Below are positions 53,179 to 62,332 of a stretch of DNA of 64,000 nt, in pieces. Position 1 is the first letter of the stretch; each line of letters begins with the position of its first letter. A model generated the notes under the pieces. That model ran no database searches and was not told the DNA's origin. It saw only the letters and a program-made list of their open reading frames with translations. Made by a program: the position numbers and the translations under genes. The DNA comes from Marinobacter antarcticus. GTDB lineage: Bacteria; Pseudomonadota; Gammaproteobacteria; Pseudomonadales; Oleiphilaceae. The stretch is from contig NZ_FRAQ01000001.1 in the NCBI RefSeq assembly GCF_900142385.1, positions 248,001 to 312,000 of the forward strand, written 5' to 3'.

Positions 53179-53193
53179 GCCCGCAATGCGGGC
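53179..53193 (+). other. Short hairpin after the alcohol dehydrogenase
   Basis: GCCCGCA / TGCGGGC around a single A, 7 bases after the stop. No T-run. Confidence 0.3.
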
Positions 53194-53244
53194 TCGGCAC
53201 AGAATCACTGGACAGCCCCTTAATTAACCCAAAGGAGAGTATCC

Positions 53245-53664
53245 TTGGAACGAAGCAATTTTCAGGTTTTCTATCCCATAAGCACCCGTTGGATGGACAA
53301 CGATGTGTATGGACATGTGAACAATGTCACCTATTACTCCTACTTCGATTCCGCCATCAACCGCTATCTTATCGAAGAGGGCGGCCTCGACATCCATTCC
53401 GCGACCGTGGTGGGGTATGTCGTGAGTTCAAACTGTCAGTTCCGCAAACCCGTCGCCTACCCTGATGCCATTGAGGCCGGACTGCGAGTTGTGAAGACCG
53501 GCAACAGTTCCGTGACGTACGAACTCGGCATTTTCAAACAAGGCGAAAACGAAGCATCGGCACTTGGGCAAGTGGTTCATGTTTTTGTTGATCAGGAGAC
53601 CAACAAGGCAACCGCTATCCCTGACCAGATCCGAACTGCGTTGGTCCAAATAGAGGTGGCCTGA
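53245..53664 (+). CDS. Acyl-CoA thioesterase, 4-hydroxybenzoyl-CoA thioesterase-like fold
   Basis: 139-residue hot-dog thioesterase. TRWMDNDVYGHVNNVTYYSYFD (from residue 14) contains the catalytic aspartate near residue 20. The TTG start at 53245 follows AAAGGAGAG. Substrate unknown; probably a housekeeping CoA thioesterase. Confidence 0.87.
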   Translation: MERSNFQVFYPISTRWMDNDVYGHVNNVTYYSYFDSAINRYLIEEGGLDIHSATVVGYVVSSNCQFRKPVAYPDAIEAGLRVVKTGNSSVTYELGIFKQGENEASALGQVVHVFVDQETNKATAIPDQIRTALVQIEVA

Positions 53665-53767
53665 ACAACAAGCTCTCACCAATACATGCGTGCACCAGCG
53701 AAACACCGTATCCTCCATTTTTTAAAACGTTCGTATGCTATCTGAAATTCAACGATTGCGAGGTATC

Positions 53768-54505
53768 ATGAACCCGACCATTGAACTACTGAAATCCCAC
53801 CGCTCCATCCGGAAATTCACGGACCAGAAGATTTCCCGCGAGCTGCTCGTGGAGCTCATCCGTGCCGGCCAGAGTGCAGCCACGTCCAGTCACGTTCAGG
53901 CCTATTCCGTAATTCACGTAGTTAATCCGGAAAACCGCCAAAAAATTGCAGAGCTCGCCGGTGGGCAGACCTACATTGCCGAATGCTCGGATTTCCTGGT
54001 GTTCTGCGCTGATATGAAACGCTCTACGGAAGCAGCAGAGAGGGCTGGTGCAGACGTCGTTCGCGGCATGACAGAGCAGCTGGTAATCGCCAGTGTCGAC
54101 ACCGCACTGATGGCTCAGAATGTTGCCATTGCCGCTGAATCAGAGGGTCTGGGACTTTGTTACATTGGCGGCATCCGGAACAATCCTGCAGAAATCAGCG
54201 AGATTCTCCACCTGCCTGAACACGTGTATCCGGTGTTCGGGATGTGCCTCGGTTACCCTGACCAGAACCCGGAAGTTAAACCCCGGCTGCCAGCAGAGAC
54301 CATTCTCAAGGAAGACTATTACCAGGACGAACAGGATGAAGCCCAGGTAGCGGACTTCGACAAGACCATGAACAAGTACTATCTGGCGCGAACCGGTGGC
54401 AACAAGGACACCAACTGGTCAGAGCAACTGAAGCCCCTGTTCACCAGCAAACTGCGTCCGCACATGAAAGACTTTCTAAAGGGAAAGGGCTTCAAGATGC
54501 AGTGA
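53768..54505 (+). CDS. nfsA: NfsA-type NADPH-dependent nitroreductase
   Basis: 245-residue FMN enzyme matching E. coli NfsA in length and motifs: HRSIRKF (11-17), ATSSHVQAYSVI, LCYIGGIRNNPAEIS and PVFGMCLGYPDQNPEVKPRLP. Reduces nitro compounds and quinones. The ATG at 53768 follows GAGG and matches the family start; an upstream in-frame ATG at 53735 is less likely. Convergent with the ParA-like gene, with 5 bases between stops. Confidence 0.9.
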   Translation: MNPTIELLKSHRSIRKFTDQKISRELLVELIRAGQSAATSSHVQAYSVIHVVNPENRQKIAELAGGQTYIAECSDFLVFCADMKRSTEAAERAGADVVRGMTEQLVIASVDTALMAQNVAIAAESEGLGLCYIGGIRNNPAEISEILHLPEHVYPVFGMCLGYPDQNPEVKPRLPAETILKEDYYQDEQDEAQVADFDKTMNKYYLARTGGNKDTNWSEQLKPLFTSKLRPHMKDFLKGKGFKMQ

Positions 54506-54510
54506 GGGGC

Positions 54511-55251
54511 TCAGAGCAGGTGTTGAATTTCACGCCATAAACGCCGGTAGGCATCTGCAGCCACCGAAGCCGGAGCGATCAGCTCTACCGGCGTGCCATT
54601 CTCCCCCATTTTCTCGACCACACTGGCATTGGGAATAATGGTTTTCAGACCCTTTGGCAAATACTCATCCTGACCGTCAATAAGATCCCGGTGCAGATTC
54701 TTGCGACGATCGGCCATGGAATAGAAAGGGTGCAGCCGTGACGGTTTCAGCTTTTTCTCTTTTGCGAACGCCTGTAGCTGTTCCCAGCTATTGAGGGAAA
54801 GCCAGGTAGGTATCACCGGCACAAATACGGCATCCGCCGCTTTCAGGACCTGTTCCGACAAACGGGACAACGAGGGCGGGCAATCCAGCACCACAAGACT
54901 GGTTTCCTCAGAGAGCGGCGCCAGCCACTCCTTGATCAGGTTAGTGCTGTCATCCTGATCAAGCTTCAAATCCAGGTTACGGAAACTTGTATGGGAAGGG
55001 ATAAAATCCAGGTTGGGGTAACCGCTCTCATGAATGAATTCGGCAATGGGCGTTTTCCCCTTTAATAGATCAGACAGTTTATGTCCCTTGACCCTGTTTG
55101 CCCCTGCCAGGTACCAGCTCGATGCGCCTTGCGGATCCAGATCCCAGAGCAGTGTGGAGTAACCCGCCTGACTCGCCAGATAAGCGATATTGACTGCAGC
55201 GGCGGTTTTACCTACGCCTCCCTTCATACTGTAAAACGCGATCGTCCTCAC
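54511..55251 (-). CDS. ParA-family ATPase
   Basis: 246-residue deviant Walker-type ATPase with KGGVGKT (10-16), DLDPQG and VVLDCPPS. The GTG start follows GGAGAGG. It has no ParB partner next to it, so it is not an obvious chromosome-partition pair; orphan ParA proteins position cell-surface or chemotaxis machinery or other cargo. Cargo unknown. Confidence 0.88.
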   Translation of the reverse strand: MRTIAFYSMKGGVGKTAAAVNIAYLASQAGYSTLLWDLDPQGASSWYLAGANRVKGHKLSDLLKGKTPIAEFIHESGYPNLDFIPSHTSFRNLDLKLDQDDSTNLIKEWLAPLSEETSLVVLDCPPSLSRLSEQVLKAADAVFVPVIPTWLSLNSWEQLQAFAKEKKLKPSRLHPFYSMADRRKNLHRDLIDGQDEYLPKGLKTIIPNASVVEKMGENGTPVELIAPASVAADAYRRLWREIQHLL

Positions 55252-55276
55252 TTTTCCTCTCCTATCGTGCAGGCAT

Positions 55277-55301
55277 AAAAAAACCGGGGATGTCCCCGGT
55301 T
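55277..55301 (-). terminator. Minus-strand terminator of the methyltransferase gene
   Basis: Stem AACCGGGGA / TCCCCGGTT with a 2-base loop, followed on the minus strand by a T-run. It lies between the methyltransferase stop and the ParA start, separating the two genes. Confidence 0.85.
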
Positions 55302-55404
55302 AAAGCATTCACACGATGCATAAACGCAATGCATATCGTCCTGATGAGGGGGCATCCTAAATCAATACCGATGACAGTTTGATGACAAGCCTCGGATCTG
55401 GCAG

Positions 55405-56154
55405 TCAGACCTTCTGCCACACGGTTAGTTCCGAAAAACTGTGCTGGAATTTGTTCCGGGTCTCCCGGATTACGAACGGCAGACGGCGCGGCTCGCCCAA
55501 AATGTGGAAGTGCGGTGCGAGCATTTCCCGCAGGCCATCCAGCGTGCTGTAGTCTTCACCATTCTTCTGAAATCCGCCAATCCATTCCCCTTTGGGAGTG
55601 TATTCCTCAAGCCAGGTATAAGGCGACGCAATGACCAGCAACCCGCCATCATTGATCCGCTCATGTATCGTCGTGAGGAAGGTCGAAGGCTTATACAGAC
55701 GGTCGATCAGGTTGGCCGCGAGCACCAGATCATAACCGTTGAACTGAGGTTTCAGGTCGCAGGCATCGCCCTGATGGAAAGCTACCTTCTCCACGGTATG
55801 ATCCAGTCCCAGGTCCACCAATGTGCGCTCATGATAGCTCACCAGCTCCCCTTCCTCGGGGCGAGCATAACGGACAAATTTCTGTTCCGCCATTTCCACA
55901 CATTTGTGAATGAAGCTGGCCGAGAAGTCGACCCCATCCACATGCTCGAACTGCCTCGCCAGCTCGAATGTGGATCGACCACAGGCACAGCCGATATCCA
56001 GCGCCCTGCCCATGACTCGATCATTCATGGCATCAATACACGCCAGCGCCAGTTCCTTCGGGAAATTCGACTCTCCATGCCACTGCTCTCCGAAATGGAA
56101 CTCACAATACTGGGCAAGCGTTGTATCGCTTTCGTAATAACCGCTCGGTCGCAT
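55405..56154 (-). CDS. Stand-alone OvoA C-terminal-type methyltransferase
   Basis: 249-residue SAM-dependent methyltransferase. SAM motif I is LDIGCACGRSTFELA (52-66). NLIDRLYKPSTFL, SPYTWLEEYTPKGEWIGGF and FVIRETRNKFQHSFSELTVWQKV match the putative 4-mercaptohistidine N1-methyltransferase family, normally the C-terminal domain of ovothiol synthase OvoA. The sulfoxide synthase part of OvoA is not in the window. Either the synthase is encoded elsewhere or the enzyme acts on another thiol-histidine compound. Followed by its own terminator. Confidence 0.82.
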   Translation of the reverse strand: MRPSGYYESDTTLAQYCEFHFGEQWHGESNFPKELALACIDAMNDRVMGRALDIGCACGRSTFELARQFEHVDGVDFSASFIHKCVEMAEQKFVRYARPEEGELVSYHERTLVDLGLDHTVEKVAFHQGDACDLKPQFNGYDLVLAANLIDRLYKPSTFLTTIHERINDGGLLVIASPYTWLEEYTPKGEWIGGFQKNGEDYSTLDGLREMLAPHFHILGEPRRLPFVIRETRNKFQHSFSELTVWQKV

Positions 56155-56408
56155 TTACTCGGCCTCCAAGGCACATGTCGGAACTTCATCATACAACGGA
56201 AAACCACCAGCAGAAGAATCGAAGCCCTTTCGCCTCCGGATCTGTCACAAAGGTTGAAACCCTGGCCCTGAAGCTCCATATCTTCGGACATACTCATGAA
56301 GATCAATGCCAGCACCTGTAACGGCCACTTCAAACCTCTTAACCCTCCGGTCATTGTCGATATCTGGCTGCCTGATCATCACACCAGAGGGCACAATCCA
56401 GGAGCACC

Positions 56409-57398
56409 ATGATCAACTATCCTGACTACTCACTGCTGGAACTCGCTTCGGTTCGCGAAGGCGATTCCGTAGGCACCACGCTGGCAAACAGCGTGGCCTA
56501 TGCCCAACATGCTGAAAAACTCGGTTTTAAGCGGTTCTGGCTGGCAGAACACCACAATATGGAAGGTATCAGCAGCTCTGCCACCTCGGTGCTGATTGGC
56601 CACATCGCCGGCAAGACCCAGACCATTCGGGTTGGCTCCGGTGGCGTGATGCTGCCTAACCACCCGCCATTGGTGATCGCCGAGCAGTTCGGCACTCTGG
56701 AAAGCCTCTACCCGGGCCGGATTGATCTGGGGCTCGGCCGGGCGCCGGGCACCGATCCCATAACGGCTCGCGCCCTGCGCCGGGATGGCTTGGGGGCAGA
56801 ACAGTTCCCGGAAGACGTTGCGCGGCTGCAATCCCTGCTCGCGCCTTTGCAGCCTGGCCAGGCGGTTAAGGCCATCCCCGGCGCCGGAACCAATGTGCCA
56901 ATCTGGCTGCTCGGCTCCAGCCTCTACAGTGCCCAGCTCGCAGCCATGCGGGGCTTACCCTATGCATTTGCCGGGCACTTCGCCCCGCGCCTGTACCATG
57001 AAGCGCTGAAGGTCTACCGGGACAACTTTCAGCCTTCCGGGCAGCTGAAACAGCCTTACAGCATTTTGGCGGTTCCCGCCGTGCCAGCAGATTCGATGGA
57101 AGAAGCGCAGTATCTGGCAACCACCAGTTACCAACGCATCCTGGCGCTATTCAGGGGCCAGCCGCTCTGGATGAAAGCACCAGTAGAATCCATGGACGGC
57201 CTGTGGAATGCGGGCGAACAGGCCGCAGTAAAAGACTTTCTGGCACTTCAGTTGCTCGGTGATGCCGCGGCCATTAAGAGGCAGCTTAATGAACTGCTGG
57301 CCAGCGTGACTGTGGACGAGATTATGTTCACGGTCGACATTCATGACCCAGCAAAGCGCCGTCATGCGCTTGATATACTAGAGGCCACACGACCGTAG
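56409..57398 (+). CDS. LLM-class (luciferase-like) flavin oxidoreductase
   Basis: 329-residue TIM-barrel protein of the bacterial-luciferase superfamily, nearest to YhbW-type proteins: [69 protein letters not shown]. Uses reduced FMN or F420-like chemistry on an unknown substrate. Ribosome site AGGAG. Divergent from the methyltransferase; convergent with the peroxidase, with 1 base between stops. Confidence 0.9.
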   Translation: MINYPDYSLLELASVREGDSVGTTLANSVAYAQHAEKLGFKRFWLAEHHNMEGISSSATSVLIGHIAGKTQTIRVGSGGVMLPNHPPLVIAEQFGTLESLYPGRIDLGLGRAPGTDPITARALRRDGLGAEQFPEDVARLQSLLAPLQPGQAVKAIPGAGTNVPIWLLGSSLYSAQLAAMRGLPYAFAGHFAPRLYHEALKVYRDNFQPSGQLKQPYSILAVPAVPADSMEEAQYLATTSYQRILALFRGQPLWMKAPVESMDGLWNAGEQAAVKDFLALQLLGDAAAIKRQLNELLASVTVDEIMFTVDIHDPAKRRHALDILEATRP

Positions 57399-57399
57399 G

Positions 57400-57966
57400 T
57401 CAGAGCAACGACTCCACCGCCCTGACAAGCTCCGGATCGTCCGGGCGTATGCGACTGGGGAAGGACTGCACCACCTTGCCTTCCCGATCGATCAGATATT
57501 TCGTGAAGTTCCAGCGCGGCGCCGTGCTCTGAGCGGCAATTTCCCGGAAGATGGGATTAGCGTCTGCCCCAGTCACCGGGCCAGGCGCAATCATGGTAAA
57601 AGTAACCCCGAAATTCTTGAAGCACACGGATGCAGCCTCAGACTCAGTGGCAGCCTCCTGCCTGAAATCATCGCTGGCGAAACCAACGACCACCAGGCCG
57701 TCTGCCTGATACTCCTTATGCAGTGCTTCCAGCCCTTCGAACTGCCCTGTGTAACCACAATGGCTCGCCGTATTTACCACCAGAACAGGCTTACCCCATG
57801 CAACGTCGCACAGATTAATTACATCGCTGGAATGCAGTTTTCTCAGGTCATGATCAAGAAAAGCCGGACACGAATCTGCTTTTGCATTGCTGGCGTTTAA
57901 AGCCATCGCCATCAATGTACCCATCATGAAAAGTACCAACATCATGTTTCTTTTTAGCGTTTCCAC
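57400..57966 (-). CDS. Exported glutathione peroxidase-like protein
   Basis: 188-residue thiol peroxidase with an N-terminal signal peptide (MKR-like start, hydrophobic core, cleavage near AKA-DSC). Catalytic Cys70 is in NTASHCGYTGQFEGL; a partner Trp is in RWNFTKYLID. A Cys (not Sec) enzyme, so it probably uses thioredoxin-like donors in the periplasm. The GTG at 57966 follows GAGAGG; the frame extends to 58044 without a ribosome site. Confidence 0.88.
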   Translation of the reverse strand: METLKRNMMLVLFMMGTLMAMALNASNAKADSCPAFLDHDLRKLHSSDVINLCDVAWGKPVLVVNTASHCGYTGQFEGLEALHKEYQADGLVVVGFASDDFRQEAATESEAASVCFKNFGVTFTMIAPGPVTGADANPIFREIAAQSTAPRWNFTKYLIDREGKVVQSFPSRIRPDDPELVRAVESLL

Positions 57967-58105
57967 AGACCACACCCTCTCGCATAATTCGAACAATAGA
58001 TTACGCTTGGAACAGCCCAGTAGTTCAGACCAGCAACTGGACATAAGAAAAAACCGTGCCCATCATCCGGTCAGACTGACATATCTGCTTCGGTAAGGCT
58101 GATCC

Positions 58106-58657
58106 ATGACCAGACAAACGACTACGCATGTTTTTCTCTCCCACGGGCTCGAGAGCGGCCCTGGCAGCACCAAAATCCAGGCCCTGAAAACTCTGGCGGA
58201 GACCTGCGACAAGGTTCAGGCCTATGCCGTTGACCACCGGAGCAGCAAAGACCCGGCGGTTCGGCTCACTCAGATGCAGGATGCCATTGCCGCCAGCGGC
58301 GCAGCACCGGAAAACATCATTCTGGCCGGCTCCAGCATGGGCGGCTGGGTATGCGCACAGACCAGCGCCCAGATACCGGTTCTGGGGTGTTTCCTGCTAG
58401 CTCCGGCACTGGCGCTCCCAAACTACCCGCAATCCAGCCCGCTCATCCAGGCCCGACACGTGCAAATTATTCATGGCTGGGATGACGACGTTGTGCCTGT
58501 TATACCAGTTATAGAGTTTGCCCGCGAGCAGGCGCTTCCGGCGCTGATGCTGCCCGATGGCCACCGCCTCGAGAACAGCCTTGACCGGATTACTGATGAG
58601 TTCCGGGCGTTTCTTTCAAGAGCAGGCACCAACATCATAAGTACTGATCAGAAATAA
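58106..58657 (+). CDS. Small alpha/beta hydrolase
   Basis: 183-residue serine hydrolase with nucleophile Ser77 in AGSSMGGWV, an acid in HGWDDDVVP and His in LPDGHRLEN. Resembles YqiA/RBBP9-type esterases. Substrate unknown. Stands alone before the TRAP operon. Confidence 0.85.
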   Translation: MTRQTTTHVFLSHGLESGPGSTKIQALKTLAETCDKVQAYAVDHRSSKDPAVRLTQMQDAIAASGAAPENIILAGSSMGGWVCAQTSAQIPVLGCFLLAPALALPNYPQSSPLIQARHVQIIHGWDDDVVPVIPVIEFAREQALPALMLPDGHRLENSLDRITDEFRAFLSRAGTNIISTDQK

Positions 58658-58754
58658 ACCAAAAACGTCAATTTCTTGCGAAAGTCGTTAAGTTTTGCCA
58701 GTCTTTAGTAATGTAACAATAATTATCTGTAAAAAAACGAACGGAGAGAACCCG

Positions 58755-59783
58755 ATGAGCAGCATGAGAAAATTCAAGAAACTGGTGGGAATTTCAGCGT
58801 TCGCATTCGCGGCGATGACCGCAGCAAACTCCGTGAACGCAGCCAATTGGCGCTATGCACACGAAGAGTATGAAGGCGACGTACAGGACGTATACGCGTA
58901 TAAGTTCAAGGAATACATCGAGGAAAATTCGGACAACACGTTGCAGGTTTACCGGTTCGGAGAGTTGGGCGAGTCCGATGACATCATGGAACAGACCCAG
59001 GCTGGCATCCTGAACTTTGTAAACCAGTCTCCTGGTTTCACGGGTGCCCTGATTCCGGAAGCACAGATTTTTTTCATCCCGTATCTGATGCCTACCGACA
59101 TGAAGACAGTCGTCAAGTTCTTCCGTGAGAGTAAGGCGATCAACGAGGATTTTCCGAAGCTTTACGCAGACCAGGGTCTGGAACTGTTGAAGATGTATCC
59201 GGAAGGCGAAATGGTAGTTACGGTTGATGAGGTGGTCACCAGCCCAGAGGGCTTCAACAACAAGAAGATCCGTGTAATGACCAACCCATTGCTGTCCGAA
59301 ACCTACTCAGCCTTTGGTGCAACTCCGACTCCACTTCCTTGGGGCGAAGTATACGGCGCGCTGCAGACCAACATGATTCAGGGCCAGGAAAACCCGATCT
59401 TCTGGATCGAATCTGGCGGACTGTATGAAGTATCTCCAAATCTGATCTTTACCAGTCATGGCTGGTTCACCACCGCTATGATGGCTAACCAGAATTTCTA
59501 TGAAGGCCTGTCCGACGCCGACAAGAAGCTGGTGCAGGATGCTGCCGACTATGCGTTTGAAGAGATCATTGTGCACATCGATGGTCTGGCAGACGAAGCA
59601 CTGGCTAAAATCCGGAAGGCCAGTGATGAGGTCACGGTCACCCGTCTGACTGACGAGCAGATCGACGTATTCAAGGCCCGAGCTCCGCAGGTCGAGAAGA
59701 AGTACGTTGAAATGGCAGGCAAAAGCGGCGAGAAATTGCTCAACCAGTTCAAAGCAGACCTGGAAGCCATTCAGAGCAACTGA
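58755..59783 (+). CDS. dctP: TRAP transporter solute-binding protein (DctP), third system
   Basis: 342-residue periplasmic protein. The signal peptide begins MSSMRKFKKLVGISAFAF and is cleaved near VNA-ANW. Mature motifs include FRESKAINEDFPKLYADQGLELL and FNNKKIRVMTNPLLSETY, with the usual substrate arginine. The ATG at 58755 follows GGAGAG. Separated from dctQ by a strong hairpin, so it is probably made in excess over the permease. Confidence 0.92.
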   Translation: MSSMRKFKKLVGISAFAFAAMTAANSVNAANWRYAHEEYEGDVQDVYAYKFKEYIEENSDNTLQVYRFGELGESDDIMEQTQAGILNFVNQSPGFTGALIPEAQIFFIPYLMPTDMKTVVKFFRESKAINEDFPKLYADQGLELLKMYPEGEMVVTVDEVVTSPEGFNNKKIRVMTNPLLSETYSAFGATPTPLPWGEVYGALQTNMIQGQENPIFWIESGGLYEVSPNLIFTSHGWFTTAMMANQNFYEGLSDADKKLVQDAADYAFEEIIVHIDGLADEALAKIRKASDEVTVTRLTDEQIDVFKARAPQVEKKYVEMAGKSGEKLLNQFKADLEAIQSN

Positions 59784-59796
59784 ACATAATGGCTCC

Positions 59797-59832
59797 ATTC
59801 CCGCCGGGCCCCGCCCGGCGGGAATCTTTCTT
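59797..59832 (+). terminator. Hairpin between dctP and dctQ
   Basis: 13-bp perfect stem ATTCCCGCCGGGC / GCCCGGCGGGAAT with a CCC loop, then CTTTCTT. Suits partial termination or 3'-end protection, giving more binding protein than permease. Confidence 0.7.
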
Positions 59833-59894
59833 AACCCCCGCCCCGCCGGGGACTACCTACCGGCCGGGAGCGACATGCTCTGGAGCAGACCCCC

Positions 59895-60488
59895 ATGTCC
59901 GAGAACTCTCCGGATCTAGAAGACGATACCGGCACCTATGAGTCCGGCTTGCCCGGATTTCTGGGAACCATTGATGAAGTCATTGCCAAGACCGAGGCCG
60001 TCATGCTCGCGGTTGGCGTGATGCTCATGGCCGTCAATACATGCATCAACGTTATTGCACGCTTTGTCTTCGGTGAAGGCCTGTTTTTCTCCGGTGAGAT
60101 CAACCGAATTCTTATTATCCTGATAACTTTTGCAGGTATTGGCTACGCGGCCCGCCATGGCCGCCATATCCGAATGTCTGCGATTTATGATGCGATCCCA
60201 CCAAAAGGACGCAAAGTACTGATGATTTTCATTGCCCTGTTTACATCCGTGGTGATGTTTTTCCTCTGTTACCACTCCTATGGGTATGTCGAAACCCTCC
60301 AAAGCCGTGGGCGAATTCTGCCGGCGCTGGGTTTTGAAATCTGGTGGATTTACATCTGGGCCCCAGTGGGCTTTGCGATCACTGGCATCCAGTATTTCCT
60401 CACGGCCATCAAAAACCTCACCAGCGAGGATGTGTACCTCTCCACCGGTGTGATCGACGGCTATGCGGACAGCGAATCCGAAGTCTGA
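59895..60488 (+). CDS. dctQ: TRAP transporter small permease (DctQ), third system
   Basis: 197-residue membrane protein with four helices and the motif NVIARFVFGEGLFFSGEINRILIILITFAG. It has a hydrophilic N-terminal stretch of about 30 residues. Pairs with the DctM encoded 34 bases downstream. Confidence 0.9.
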   Translation: MSENSPDLEDDTGTYESGLPGFLGTIDEVIAKTEAVMLAVGVMLMAVNTCINVIARFVFGEGLFFSGEINRILIILITFAGIGYAARHGRHIRMSAIYDAIPPKGRKVLMIFIALFTSVVMFFLCYHSYGYVETLQSRGRILPALGFEIWWIYIWAPVGFAITGIQYFLTAIKNLTSEDVYLSTGVIDGYADSESEV

Positions 60489-60522
60489 ACCCTGCAGCTG
60501 CTTTAACAGAGGATAGAAACTC

Positions 60523-61809
60523 ATGGCAACTATAATGATGGCGATCATGATCGGGCTGCTACTGCTGGGCTTCCCGATGATGGTTCCGCTGATTGCCGGT
60601 GCGGTGGTCGGTTTTGTAATGATGTTTGATGGCTTCGGACAGATGGGCACCTTTGTTCAGCAGATGATGGGAGGCATCCGCCCCGCATCTCTCATTGCCG
60701 TGCCCATGTTCATTCTGGCGGCGGACATCATGACCCGCGGCCAGTCCGCAGACCGCCTGATCAATATGGTTATGGCGTTCATTGGCCACGTAAAAGGTGG
60801 GCTGGCAATCAGTACTGCTGCCTCGTGCACACTGTTTGGTGCGGTTTCCGGTTCTACCCAGGCGACCGTTGTAGCTGTGGGCTCTCCCCTGCGGCCAAAA
60901 CTGCTCAAAGCGGGTTATTCCGACTCGTTTTCGCTCGCGCTGATCATCAACGCCAGTGACATTGCCTTTCTGATCCCCCCCAGTATCGGCTTCATTATTT
61001 ACGGGGTTATATCCGGAACCTCCATTGCCGAACTGTTCATTGCCGGCATCGGCCCCGGCCTATTGATTCTGGCCATGTTTTCAATTTATTGCCTGATCTA
61101 TGCTTACGTTAACAACGTTCCCACCGAGGAAAGGGTCGGCTGGAGAGATCGGGGGGTCGCCGTCCGTGAAGCGCTATGGCCGCTGTTCTTCCCGGTTATC
61201 ATTGTGGGCGGTATCTATGGAGGCATTTTCAGTCCGACTGAAGCCGCTGCGGTGTGCGTGCTCTACGCGTTCCTGCTGGAATTCGCGATTTTCCGCTCGC
61301 TGAAATTGCCGGACATTTATCGGATCGCCAAATCCACTGGCCTGATTACCGCAGTGGTTTTCATACTGGTTGCTGTCGGTAACGGTTTTTCGTGGATTAT
61401 TTCCTTTGCACAGATCCCGCAAGCCATACTGGAGTCTGTCGGTGTCAATGAAGCAGGTCCGGTCGGCGTGCTGATTGCGATCTGTATTGCCTTCTTCGTT
61501 GCCTGCATGTTTGTCGATCCGATAGTGGTGATCCTGGTGCTGACGCCGATCTTTGCACCGGCGATTCAGGCCACCGGGCTGGATCCGGTGCTTGTCGGGG
61601 TTCTGATTGTACTTCAGGTGGCCATAGGCTCGGCAACGCCACCCTTTGGTTGCGACATATTCACTGCTATAGCCATATTCAAGCGCCCGTACTGGGAAGT
61701 GATCCGAGGTACGCCACCGTTTGTCTTTATGCTGGTGGCAGCAGCGGGGCTGATCATCGCCTTCCCGCAAATTGCACTGTTCCTGCGTGACGTGGCCTTC
61801 AGGGACTGA
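60523..61809 (+). CDS. dctM: TRAP transporter large permease (DctM), third system
   Basis: 428-residue polytopic permease with ASDIAFLIPPSIGFIIYGVISGTS, SPTEAAAVCVLYAFLLE and a C-terminal ATPPFGCDIFTAIAIF. It differs from the other two DctM proteins here, so this is a distinct system. A UspA-type gene follows after 34 bases. Confidence 0.93.
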   Translation: MATIMMAIMIGLLLLGFPMMVPLIAGAVVGFVMMFDGFGQMGTFVQQMMGGIRPASLIAVPMFILAADIMTRGQSADRLINMVMAFIGHVKGGLAISTAASCTLFGAVSGSTQATVVAVGSPLRPKLLKAGYSDSFSLALIINASDIAFLIPPSIGFIIYGVISGTSIAELFIAGIGPGLLILAMFSIYCLIYAYVNNVPTEERVGWRDRGVAVREALWPLFFPVIIVGGIYGGIFSPTEAAAVCVLYAFLLEFAIFRSLKLPDIYRIAKSTGLITAVVFILVAVGNGFSWIISFAQIPQAILESVGVNEAGPVGVLIAICIAFFVACMFVDPIVVILVLTPIFAPAIQATGLDPVLVGVLIVLQVAIGSATPPFGCDIFTAIAIFKRPYWEVIRGTPPFVFMLVAAAGLIIAFPQIALFLRDVAFRD

Positions 61810-61843
61810 CTCGTAACCGAACCGGAATCTTAAGGAGAAAGAC

Positions 61844-62284
61844 ATGTTCAAGAGGATCCTGGTAGCCGTAGACGGTTCCAAGTCAGCCCTGGCGGCGCTG
61901 GAAAAGGCCATTGGGCTGCAGCAGCTTACCGATGCTGAGATCTATTTGCTGTGCGTATACAAACATCACAGCCTGTTTCAGGCTTCACTATCCATAGACA
62001 GGCCTCCGGGCATGGATATACCGGACAAGGTACTGTCAGAACACGCGAAAGAACTGGTTGAACATGCCAAACTGCAGGCGGCAGAACGGGGTGCTACAAA
62101 CGTTCGTGGTTTTGTGAAGGCAGGACGCCCTTCAAGCGTCATTGTGGAGTTTGCTCAGGACAAGGAAGCCGACCTGATCGTCATCGGTAGCCGCGGTTTG
62201 CACGGCGACAAAGGAGCGATGTTCCTGGGCAGCGTCTCTCACCGGGTAGCCTCTCACGCCAAGTGTCCGGTTCTGGTGGTCTGA
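61844..62284 (+). CDS. Universal stress protein, TRAP-linked
   Basis: 146-residue UspA protein. [16 protein letters not shown] is at the N-terminus and the ATP-loop [32 protein letters not shown] at the C-terminus; the strong ATP-binding consensus is intact. It follows dctM with ribosome site AAGGAGAAAG. Arrangement as in Halomonas teaABCD, where the Usp tunes transporter activity. Confidence 0.9.
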   Translation: MFKRILVAVDGSKSALAALEKAIGLQQLTDAEIYLLCVYKHHSLFQASLSIDRPPGMDIPDKVLSEHAKELVEHAKLQAAERGATNVRGFVKAGRPSSVIVEFAQDKEADLIVIGSRGLHGDKGAMFLGSVSHRVASHAKCPVLVV

Positions 62285-62304
62285 GCTGGGCACACATTGT
62301 CCAG

Positions 62305-62332
62305 GCCGGCCAGATGCTATCTTCTGGTCGGC
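62305..62332. terminator. Hairpin between convergent stress protein and diguanylate cyclase genes
   Basis: 10-bp stem GCCGGCCAGA / TCTGGTCGGC with one G-U pair and an 8-base loop. It touches the stop codon of the minus-strand gene. No T-run. Confidence 0.5.

Noticed and set aside
55316..55334. ATGCAT-N7-ATGCAT before the ParA-like gene
   Set aside because: Short self-complementary hexamers are expected by chance, and no regulator or partition site can be tied to them; no parS-like sequence was found.
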